Below, one piece after another: positions 55,104 to 64,000 of a stretch of 64,000 bases of DNA. Source of the stretch: Anodontia alba (Eukaryota > Mollusca > Bivalvia > Lucinida > Lucinidae). Below the pieces are notes generated by a model. It worked only from the letters and a program-made list of their open reading frames with translations. It had not been told where the DNA came from and searched no databases. The position numbers and the translations under genes were made by a program. Where the stretch lies: NCBI GenBank assembly GCA_964016985.1, contig OZ024826.1, positions 39,659,070-39,723,069 on the forward strand, given 5' to 3'. How positions within the stretch are numbered: the stretch's first letter is position 1; each line of letters opens with the position of its first letter.

Positions 55104-56190
55104 CGCTGTGCTTCCCGGGTATCTTTAGAAGGTATGTATTTTTACGTTGCGGCTCAATAATTCTTCGAGATACACCCGCACACGGGTTCTGTAGTTATCA
55201 ATTCAAATGTCTTTAAACTTCTACTGACTCTTTTAGCATGGATCACTAAGACATATGACACGCAACAAGGTAACAGGGCCCTTATGTCATATGCCAACAG
55301 CGAAGGTCAGTATGAGCGTGCACATCCGTGCAGTTTGATCTGGACATTCTCTGTTTGTCTACATATACTACAATATCCATTGATTCTGAAAGCGGGCAAT
55401 GTAGACCCTGATTAGCCTGCGCGAATGCACAGGCTAACCAGGGCCTGCGTTGCTCGCAAATTGCACGAGCCCTTTCCATGCGTTTTGCATCATATAATTT
55501 TGCAAAAAGTGTAGAGCCAGATGAGCCGACTGTCAGGATGTACACTGTAAACCATTCTGTTCTTGAGTGCAGAGATGGAATATAGCGGTTTAGAAATTCA
55601 GGGTTGAAAGGGCTAAATAAGATGATGGTGTCTATATTTAAGACAACATTTCGAGACACAGGAAATTTACAAGAACTGTCAAACATGATGATGATCGCAG
55701 TAGAAATCAATGACTCGAACACCGAAGGCTGATTCGAACTAGTGTTTGAGTCCCAAGGAAGTTCTTCCGATAGCTCAACATATGTTTAGGGATATTGTAC
55801 GGAAAGTTCTAATTTCACCATGAAGAATGTGTTTTGTGAGCTCATTATAATCGCCTCGTCGAGGCGTTTCAAATTTGTACACTCAACATACCGTTATTTT
55901 AAAGATGATCGAAAAGATATCCCTTAATTATTCTTAGTTGCCGCCTTATTTGGCGTTATGATTAATCCTTAACCCATTATGCCAAGTGGACTCTTTAACC
56001 TGAGCTCCTTGGACAGACTCCTTTCCTATACAGTGGGTATCTGGTTAGTTTTCATTATAACCTTGTTTTGTAGGAATTTCTGAAGGTAATGTAAACAGTG
56101 TAGACCAGACGCCGCGGTCTGCGGCGTCTGATCTGGGTCTACACTGTTTGCCAATGTCCCTTTGATGGGACGCAAGACTTAAATGGGTTA
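55104..56190. other. Intergenic, small hairpin repeats
   Basis: Pieces of the CTGATTAGCCTGCGC repeat (55390-55445), a solo hairpin ATAATCGCCTCGTCGAGGCG (55830-55890), and a GACGCCGCGGTCTGCGGCG hairpin (56092-56152). No exon. Confidence 0.5.
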
Positions 56191-56191
56191 A

Positions 56192-56270
56192 TGGCTCGAA
56201 CTGTCCTTGTCTACATCAAACATCCATGGTCCCAAAGACGTTCAAGCCATTGAAGTTCGACTGTCGTTAG
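56192..56270 (-). mobile_element. Pogo/Tigger-type MITE fragment
   Basis: GGCTCGAACTGTCC at the left and CATTGAAGTTCGACTG at the right; same family as 18305. Confidence 0.5.
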
Positions 56271-56945
56271 TGTATTACACAATGCCGGAAGTAAGAGCAC
56301 ATAGACCAGACCAGTACGACAATTATTTATATCATGGTTATACCCTGGTATACTTTTGTAATATATACATTTGTACACATCTTTTTTTTTTTTTTTTTAG
56401 TTCAAACAAGTATCGTCTTTGCTCTAAGTATTGGGAAAGAAAACTTGAGATCCATATTAGGCGCCATATTCTGATCAGTTTACGGTTTACGACTCATCAA
56501 GCATTTTTTCGAAACATGAACAGGTAGTGAAAATGAACGTGTACAGTTTGAGTACAAGTATGGTAAGTAGGTAAGTTGTTCAAACATTTAAGTTACGTAA
56601 TACGGTAGCAAAGTGAATAAAACAACAATGACAGTTGAATTCAAGTAGACACGTATAATCTTCCAGTTTTGTGTCATGTTCTCAATGTTCCTTGCAGTTT
56701 AACTCTATCGGTGCCAAATTGCAGACGACATTAGTCGTCTGATTTTTTTAAAATAAACTATCACTTGGACAGACGTTAATATATAAAGTTGAAAGACTGA
56801 CTGTCAAACAGCGTAGATTCAGATGAGCCGTCTCATCTGGATCTATGCTGTTTGCAAAAGTCTATTATTATCGCCTGTGGCAGTGTAAAAGTTAAAGCGA
56901 ATTGATACAATTTCAAAATTGTTTTGATTCCCTGCTGAAAAGGGG
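56271..56945. other. Intergenic, no supported gene
   Basis: A T run at 56381-56398 and hairpin repeats at 56700-56865. A 106-codon frame (56207-56527) starts in the transposon fragment and runs through the T run; not called. Confidence 0.5.
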
Positions 56946-56950
56946 TCTTA

Positions 56951-57228
56951 CATCACAAAAACACGTCTATATAATTTTGACCCCCTTAAACCCCACTTTT
57001 ATATGGTAAATGGGGTTTATAGGGGTATACATTATTTTTCTTATTTTTGCTCGAAAGCATAGATTGTGGGTACTCGTTAGAACCGCCTCGCCGAGGCGGT
57101 TCTAACGAATACCCACAATCTATGTTTTGAGCAGAAATTTGAAAAATATCTGAGTTTTTTTATCTGAAAATTTTTAGTTTTTGGAAGTGAAATTTTCTAT
57201 ATATTTGAATAGGCGTGTTTTCGTAATG
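56951..57228 (-). mobile_element. CATYACG MITE, downstream of the EEP gene
   Basis: CATCACAAAAACACGTC start, full hairpin, GTTTTCGTAATG end. Confidence 0.95.
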
Positions 57229-57542
57229 AGTTTAAACAAATTTTATTTCCAATAAACAAGGAAATGGGGTTGGACCACAAGTTATACCAACAATTAGATT
57301 CGATCTTCCCTCTACAATACAAAGCACACATAATATGTAACACAGCATCATATAAACATGTATTAAATTTGAAATTAATTGACAAGTAAATGCTATGAGG
57401 AAAAGAAAAGAAGAAAAAGGAGGAAGAATGATATTAGGTTACAAAAAAAGAAGGAAAAAAGAAGATCATGGAGTTTTGATGTAAGTAATTTACAGTGAAA
57501 TTTATAAAGTTGTGTATCTAACGTACAGATTACAAAAAATAT

Positions 57543-57640
57543 GAGAAAAAAACAAAACAAAACAAAAAAAACAAACAAAAAAAAAAACAACAAAAAAAAA
57601 CAACAAAAAAACCCCCAGAAAAAACAACAAAACAAAACAT
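57543..57640. repeat. A/AAAC-rich low-complexity block
   Basis: AAACAAAACAAAA-type runs; the Phe/Cys-rich minus-strand frames are artefacts. Confidence 0.95.
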
Positions 57641-57682
57641 ACATATGCAAGCATTGCAGAACCAAATCTAACTACAGCCTTC

Positions 57683-57825
57683 CCGGCAGGCACCTGACGT
57701 AAATATAACGTCGCCTCAAATGCGACGTAATGACGTTGCGTCGACGTTGAGGCGACGTTATATTTACGTCATGACGTTGCATCGACGTTGAGGCGACGTT
57801 ATATTTACGTCATGTGCCCGCTGGG
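57683..57825. mobile_element. CCCAGCGGGCACATGACGT palindromic repeat with internal duplication
   Basis: CCCGGCAGGCACCTGACGTA at the left and TACGTCATGTGCCCGCTGGG at the right. GTTGAGGCGACGTTATATTT is present twice. A shorter copy is at 36614-36711. Confidence 0.85.
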
Positions 57826-57839
57826 TTTGATCCGGGTCA

Positions 57840-59560
57840 GCTCAGCTTGCAATGAATGTACCTTATACAGACCAGCTAATATTGTGAGAGATCGGAAAAA
57901 AAAGCTACGAGAGGATCTTTCTGTCTGCTAAATTTAGTCATAGACTGTACTAACTATTGCATTAGTTTGCTCTTCGATTAAAGTTGATTTTCCGAATAGT
58001 AACATTTGTATACTAAGTGGATGTAATTGCCTAGTGGAGTTGAAGAGAGTACTTCTTTGATTTTCATAAGATTTGCAGCGAAGGATGTAGTGTTCCGCGT
58101 CTTCACGGCCAGTCATACATGTGCAGTAAGGATTCAGCCAAAGACGATTGCAAAAAGTCGCTGCAGTTAGTCCTTATTCGTGCATGAATAACAATATAAA
58201 ATCAACTGCCCCGCTAAAGCAAAATGACGGAACTGGTTTCGATGTATGCTCCTTTAAAACCTCTCGTTTTAAAGCAGAAACTGATGTAGAATTTCTCATG
58301 TTATGGTCCAGAGAATTCTACATATTTATATTGGATGGTAAACACGATTTTTAGTTCCAATCTTTCTTTTAAGGACTGCCAACCACATTCACAATAGAGT
58401 TCTTCGAGTGAAACCGAGCGTGTTATGCCCCTTACTATACGAGCAGCTTCATTTTGTAGTTTTTGAAGGGATTCAGAACATGTATTGGTACAGCCGTCCC
58501 AGACTATGGAAGCGTATTTTAGTATTGGAGCTATATTTGAAATACAGTCGACTCTCGTTATCTCGAATTCCAAGGGACTTTCTAAAATACTTCGAGATAT
58601 CCGTATTTCGACATATCAGATTTGAAGAATAGAGGAAAAACTAATTCCGTTAACCACATTTAGCAAATATATGTACAATTGGACTCTTGAGGTTAGAGAT
58701 ATATTGAAAATATTGTGGAAAAGAGGAGCAATTTCTCCTCTTTTCCACAATAATGCTTTACATGTTGTTAGATTTTCATGTTTAGGCAGGGACCAGATTT
58801 TCACTTCGAGATAAGCGGTTATTCGAGATAAGCGAGTTCGAGATAGCGAGAGTCAACTGTATAAATTTGGTTTAATGATATTCGATTTAATGTAAATTTT
58901 AATCGCCTCATTATACCAATTACTTTAGAAGCGGACGGAGTGATATTTTCTATATGAGTATCTCAGTGACCATTGTTACTCAAGCTAACGCCTAAATGTT
59001 TGATTGTCAACGAACAACACCTCTGTGTCTTGAAAAAAATAGTTTTGGAAGATTATCATTCTTTCTTAAGGAGAATAAGATTGCTTCAGTTTTATTTGAG
59101 TTGAAACTAACTGACCATTGCTTCGCCCAAGCGGATATCAAATCAAGATCATGATTTATGATACCCTCAATGTGATTTATAGTTGTAACGGAGTAATAAA
59201 GAGAGCTGTCATCAGCAAATAGTCTCGTCAGACTTAACAAGGATGCTGAAATATTATTTGCAAATATTAGGAAAAGCAGGGGTCCAAGAACAGATCCCTG
59301 GGGAACGCCAGCAGTGACAGGTTTAAGAGAAGAAACAGAGGATTATAATAGTACTCTTTGATGTGTATTCGACAAATAGTTAGAAAGCCATTCAAGAAGA
59401 CTGCCGTCAATACAGTTTTGCTTAAGTTTAACCAAAAGATCTTTATGCCATACACGGTCAAAAGCCTTCGAAATATCACAGAAACCATACAAGAGATCTG
59501 TTTGTTGTCGAAAGGCTGACAGATATAATGAAACATATCAACTAGTTGAAAACTGTGGGA
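57840..59560 (-). pseudogene. LINE reverse transcriptase (jockey/CR1-like ORF2, 3' part), broken
   Basis: Read on the minus strand from right to left: FCDISKAFDRVWHKDLL near 59510-59430 (RT catalytic box A), LLEWLSNYLSNTHQRV, then VTAGVPQGSVLGPLLFLIF near 59335-59245 (the PQGSVLGP box), RLFADDSSLYY near 59220 (FADD box), SVSFNSNKTEAILF, then after a MITE ILKYASIVWDGCT and LQNEAARIVRG (58560-58440), ELYCECGWQSLKERLELK, and near the 3' end TGREDAEHYILRC (58116-58070). This order is that of the RT and C-terminal region of jockey/CR1-like LINEs. Stops and frameshifts occur, and a 315-bp MITE is inserted, so it is dead. Confidence 0.92.
58545..58859. mobile_element. Pogo/Tigger-type MITE inside the LINE
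   Basis: CAGTCGACTCTCGTTATCTC at the left is the inverted match of the right end (GAGATAGCGAGAGTCAACTG). TA flanks it at 58543-58544 and 58860-58861. An inner hairpin GAGGAGCAATTTCTCCTC lies near 58725. Confidence 0.93.
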
Positions 59561-59949
59561 TAGTGAAAAGGGGTCTGCCCTAAAAGAAAAGAATTTGCTC
59601 CCAGGGGGGATTTCTTTCTTTGGAAGTTGATCCCTTTTCAGAATGGGGATAGACGTACAGGCAAAAGCAAACAGAAAGTCGCAAATGTTGTAGCCATTTG
59701 CGGAAATGGCGAAATACCTAGTCCTCAAGTAGCAGCGTAGTCTGATAATGAACCTTGCTGTCCCGCGCATAATCATTGGAGCCGAAACGTCTGACATATA
59801 CGCCCAGTCTGATCAGAATCTTTACTGGGCGCATTTAGGATAGCCAATGATGCAGTTTCTTCAAGGCGATACTTTCTTTGTGGTATTTTTTGTTAAATGC
59901 TCTTTAGTGTTTCACTTACACATGTTTTATTTTTAACATTTTGTAAGTT

Positions 59950-60149
59950 NNNNNNNNNNNNNNNNNNNNNNNNNNNNNNNNNNNNNNNNNNNNNNNNNNN
60001 NNNNNNNNNNNNNNNNNNNNNNNNNNNNNNNNNNNNNNNNNNNNNNNNNNNNNNNNNNNNNNNNNNNNNNNNNNNNNNNNNNNNNNNNNNNNNNNNNNNN
60101 NNNNNNNNNNNNNNNNNNNNNNNNNNNNNNNNNNNNNNNNNNNNNNNNN
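59950..60149. other. Assembly gap, exactly 200 N
   Basis: A fixed-size run of 200 N, as a scaffolder inserts when distance is unknown. It separates unrelated flanks. Confidence 0.98.
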
Positions 60150-60960
60150 GACCTTCACTGACGTTAGTTGGTTCCTACAAGCTGAGGTAAGAACAAGTTT
60201 ACATTGACATTCACTGACTTACCAGAGAGTTCATAGTGAGTGGGTACCTACGAGCTGAGGCAAAAACAATTTACATCAACTGATTTACCTGAGGGCTCAA
60301 AGTTAGTGGGTACCTACGAGCTGAGGTGAGAACAATACATTGACCTTCAATGATTTACTAGGGAGTCACTAGTAAGCGGGCACCTACAAGCTGAGGTAAT
60401 AACAAGTTTACATTGACCTTCACTGATTTACCAGAGAGTTCATAGTTAGCGGGTTCCTACAAGCTGAGGTAAGAAAAAGTTGACATTTACCAGAGACTGA
60501 TTTACCAGAGAGTTCATAGTGAGTAGGTACCTACGAGAACAAGTTTACGTTGACCTTTACTGATTTACCAGAGAGTTCATAGTAAGTGGGTTCCTACAAG
60601 CTGAGGTAAGAACAAGTTTACATTGACCTTCACTGATTTACCAGAGAGTTCATAGTGAGTGGGTACCTACAAGCTGAGGTAAGAACAAGTTAACGTTGAC
60701 CTTCAATGATATACCAAGGAGTTTATAGTAAGTGGGTACATACGAGCTGAGGTAAGAACAGATTTACGTTGACCTTCACTGATTTACTTGAGAGTTCAAA
60801 AGTAATGGGTACTTACGAGCTGAGTTAAGGACAAATTTACTTTGACCTTCATCGATTTACTTGAAAGTTTAAGTTAATGGATACTTAAGAGCTGAGGTAA
60901 GAACAAACTTACTTTGATCTTCACTGATTTACTTGAGAGTTCAGTTAATGGGGGAAAGAA
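60150..60960 (+). repeat. 73-bp exon-derived tandem array, second copy
   Basis: Starts at the contig edge inside a unit and continues for about 11 units with GAGGTAAGAACAAG donors. Confidence 0.93.
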
Positions 60961-61079
60961 CTACAAATTTGGTGACGAGATAAGGTTAAGATCCCATTTT
61001 ATAGATATTCACCTTTTAGATCGCCCAGATTCGTATGTCCTGTGAACATTGTATGTAAGAAGCACTGTGTGCTGACCCA

Positions 61080-61082
<3 letters not shown>

Positions 61083-61162
<80 letters not shown>
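61083..61162 (+). repeat. (AT)n microsatellite
   Basis: About 40 AT units. Confidence 0.98.
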
Positions 61163-61167
<5 letters not shown>

Positions 61168-61285
61168 ATTTTGAAACCCTTCATATGACGTCCAATATAG
61201 TAAAAAGTCAAAAGTGATAATGAACTGAAGTAGGAAGTAGTCTAACTTTTATGAACTGAAGTTGTCTAACTTTGTTGTTTATAAG

Positions 61286-61588
61286 CCGGCCTCGGTGGCT
61301 CAGTTGGATGCGCATCAGACTGGAGACCAGGAGAGCGCGGGTTCGATACCCGCCGAGGTCGGCAGCATTCTTTCTTGGAGACTGACCATGAAATATTTTC
61401 AACGGTCATTCTCTCCCTTCAGCTGATTCAAGAAGGGCAGTTGTCAGTTTCTGGCGAAAGAATGTGCACAATACTGGTTAACCGCTTAGAGGACTAAGCC
61501 TGCCCAGTAAACGTGTGGTTAGGTAAACTGACCGTGCTCGACATGACCTCAGCGGGTTGACTGGGCCGTAAAACCTCAACACAAACAT
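61286..61588 (+). mobile_element. tRNA-derived SINE, second copy
   Basis: Counterpart of 41750-42050 with few differences. Confidence 0.94.
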
Positions 61589-61709
61589 ATTGATGTTCTA
61601 GTTCACATCTAGCGGATCGATACATTATTTAGCGGCAACAGGACTCCGATTGTTTAGAGTAAATACGGTAAATGTCAAAAGCTTCTATTGAATATTCTTT
61701 TACATCCAG

Positions 61710-61779
61710 GTTGAAGATATTGGAAGGGTTGGCTGCACCCATACTACCGTCTATCTTACTGGATCTTCTTACATAGAAA
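61710..61779 (+). CDS. EEP gene exon 5, second copy
   Basis: All 70 nt match exon 5 at 42174-42243, with the same CATCCAG acceptor and GAAA/GTAAGT donor. The open frame shows no decay. Whether it is an allele or a second gene cannot be told here. Confidence 0.85.
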
Positions 61780-62037
61780 GTAAGTATTTTTGTATCCATT
61801 TGTTTTTTTAACGTTTAGCACTGTAGGTATATTTTCAACAGACGATATTTTTCAGTATTTTAATATTTTTTTCCAGAAAGCAGAAATTAAAAGAAAATTT
61901 GCATACAAATGTCAAATCTTGCTTTCTTGGAAAAAATAAGAAAAAATTTTGTTTATTTGTCGTCTGCTGAATTAGCCCAGAGTGTTGTAAAGGTTAAACA
62001 GGTTCAGACAGTGGCAGCGTATTGTTAAATCAGTTAC

Positions 62038-62038
<1 letters not shown>

Positions 62039-62103
<65 letters not shown>
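62039..62103 (+). repeat. (CA)n microsatellite
   Basis: About 32 CA units. Confidence 0.98.
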
Positions 62104-62105
<2 letters not shown>

Positions 62106-62158
62106 TCGATACATGATATTCGTTATTCACATATTATGTTGTAACAGATGGGCTATTT

Positions 62159-62296
62159 GACCTGGGCTGTGTTCAGAAGTGCAAAGCGATAGCAAATTGT
62201 TCTGCCCTAGCTCCCTGTAGCTAATGACGGGCGCCAACAGGGGCAGGTATCCAGGGCAAAATACTTGAATTTGGCACATTTGAACGCAGCCCAGGC
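62159..62296. mobile_element. CCTGGGCTGYGTTC palindromic MITE, second copy
   Basis: Counterpart of 42594-42733 with a small deletion near 62268. Confidence 0.8.
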
Positions 62297-62424
62297 GAAT
62301 TGGTGGCTTACCAAGGAGGATCTCTCTGAACTGACGTATTGCCCTCTTCTAACAGGAATGATCCACTTATTTGGGAAGGGATTCCTATACCTGAACAAAT
62401 TTTGTTCTGATTCTGCCTGAGTAG

Positions 62425-62550
62425 CCCAGTAAGCATTCTACATAAATCTGTAGCGGGCCGTTATCGGCCCGTCAGCTACCCTGACGGGCCGATACTACCC
62501 TGACGGACCGATAACGGCCCGCTGTAGATTTATAAAGAATGCTAGTTGGG
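62425..62550. mobile_element. CCCAGCTAGCATTC palindromic MITE, second copy
   Basis: Counterpart of 42863-42988, including the duplicated centre. Confidence 0.9.
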
Positions 62551-62892
62551 AACATTTCTAAACTAGATACCTGTCTGTTCAAACAGTACAGATCCTAAGA
62601 TCCTAATGTGACGGCTCGTAATGAATCGTCTCATCAGGATCTACATCGTTTACCATTCTGTTTCGATTTTTGAAGTCTCAATCTGCAAAAATGGAAAAAT
62701 CCAAATTCAGTAATTGAAAAATCCATTTCATGAACTCAGGGATGAAAGGGTAAATGAAGTCTGTTGGTGCAAAGGTGTTCTTTATATGAGCCATAACGTC
62801 AGGAAATCTACCTGATATTGTATTTTCATGGTCTTATGGCATCTGCAAAAACGGTGAGGAAGCACAGCTGATCTGAGTGTTGGTTCACATAT

Positions 62893-63177
62893 CGATTACG
62901 AAAACACCGCCTATTCAAATATATTGAAAATTTCACCATCAAAAACTGAAAGTTTTCAGACAAAATTCTGATATTTTCATATTTTTGCTCAAAAACGTAG
63001 ACTATGGGTACTCGTTAGAACCGTCTCGCTAAGGCGGTTCTAACGAGTACCCACAATCTATGTTTTTGAGCAGAAATTAGAACAATAATGTATACCCCTG
63101 TAAACCCCAGTTTTACTATATAACAATGGGATTTAAGGGGTTCAAAATTATATAGGTACATGTATGTTTTTGTGATG
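62893..63177 (+). mobile_element. CATYACG MITE, second copy
   Basis: Counterpart of 43331-43613; start is GATTACGAAAACACC. Confidence 0.94.
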
Positions 63178-63569
63178 ATATTTCACTTAGTGATCTATAC
63201 AGTAAAGCAGCGGACCAGAGGAGTTCGGCCCGGCGCGTCTTAGTCTAATAATCATCGGTGGTATAATCCAATTAGTGTCTTGGTTTAAACATATTTTATT
63301 TCCCCAAGTATACATGGGTACAGACATAATGTTGTGAAAAAAAAGAAAACATAATAAAGGGCCAGAACGAAAGCAATGATACTTATTTAGTTCTTCTTAA
63401 TAATAGCAATTAACAACTGTAAAAAGAAGGCATTGATCGTGTACAAGTGATACTCTAAATTATGGAATTGTATCTTAGTAATTGTTCAGATGCATGGAAG
63501 ATCTTGTGGAGCTTGAATTGTGTTAATATGTATAATCCTGGTATTTGTTAGACTTATATTTGTTTTTAG

Positions 63570-63737
63570 TTGAACTGCTTCTGAATCCCTTTAATGGCAT
63601 TAAAAACTACGTGACACAAGGTCAGAATGAAATACGACAACTAGTAGAAGCATTTTCTGATGCAAGAGAAGTGTTTCTGATCGGTGATGTGAATGTTGGG
63701 CCAGCATTTCCTCCTAATGTAACTGCTATACAACCAG
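63570..63737 (+). CDS. EEP gene exon 6, second copy
   Basis: Counterpart of 44024-44191 with the same splice sites and the same encoded protein, including IGDVNVG. Confidence 0.88.
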
Positions 63738-64000
63738 GTGACTCTTTTTGTTCTTTTTTGCTCTCTCACACAAGACATATGACTAGTGTAGGTACATGAC
63801 ATTAAACCTGTATCCACTATATATGCATATGCATGTTTATTTAAGTGAAGCCTCCCCAACCTTACGCGCCCCATCACCGTTTGCGAAAACAAGGAGAAAC
63901 ACTACTGAAAATGACATTATCATCATTTTGTCATTATTAGCTTCATAATTGTGATCAGTTTATTTATCTTTATTTAAAGTTGGGCCAGCGCAATGACAAA

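Larger units (their letters stand above)
60150..64000 (+). repeat. Near-identical second copy of 40646-44455
   Basis: Position 60150 matches 40646 and position 64000 matches 44455. Array, SINE, exons 5 and 6, MITEs and palindromes recur in the same order and orientation. Differences are mostly microsatellite length ((AT)n 61083-61162, (CA)n 62039-62103, poly-A 63337) plus sparse substitutions and small indels. Confidence 0.97.

Noticed and set aside
59267..59797. 176-codon minus-strand frame as a gene
   Set aside because: Its left half is an off-frame reading of the LINE RT; the right half shows no family resemblance.

Overview
The window looks like accessory-rich nuclear DNA from a marine invertebrate, most probably a bivalve mollusc. 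This is inferred from AT-rich composition, long introns, dense tRNA-derived SINEs, non-LTR retrotransposons, a mariner element, palindromic miniature elements, long dinucleotide runs, and a 200-base N gap at 59950-60149 of the size a scaffolder inserts. The species cannot be named from the sequence alone. Nothing bacterial, no CRISPR array and no operon is visible.

One protein-coding gene can be reconstructed on the + strand. Eight exons between 29476 and 54476 splice in frame (GT/AG throughout, all phases agree) into a 393-residue protein with a probable signal peptide, an eight-cysteine insert and the diagnostic motifs of the endonuclease/exonuclease/phosphatase (EEP, sphingomyelinase/DNase I-like) fold. 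A polyadenylation signal follows the stop. The clearest unusual feature of the window lies inside this gene. The 3' end of exon 4, with its splice donor, is the first unit of a ~73-bp tandem array (about 17 units) filling intron 4. Exon 7 is preceded by four decayed tandem copies of itself. A second minus-strand gene is represented only by a convincing terminal coding exon at 7656-7839, product unrecognised.

Layout: 250-2020 is a 145-bp tandem array. 2021-7610 is AT-rich DNA with short duplications and an ACTAGT-rich minisatellite, split by a mariner copy that itself carries a SINE. 7.6-29 kb is a mosaic of SINEs, foldback elements, palindromic MITEs, microsatellites and a decayed LINE reverse transcriptase (22545-23760). 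29.5-54.5 kb is the EEP gene; its first intron holds a 5'-truncated LINE inserted in a MITE. 54.6-59.9 kb is intergenic and holds a second LINE (minus strand) broken by a pogo-type MITE. After the gap, 60150-64000 is an almost exact repeat of 40646-44455 (exons 5 and 6 with surrounding introns): either an unpurged second haplotype or a recent local duplication.

The commonest repeat is a ~280-bp MITE with ends CATYACGAAAACA and a strong central hairpin, seen 24 times. Several copies have lost, halved or duplicated the hairpin. Coordinates of repeats were read by eye and may be off by a few bases.
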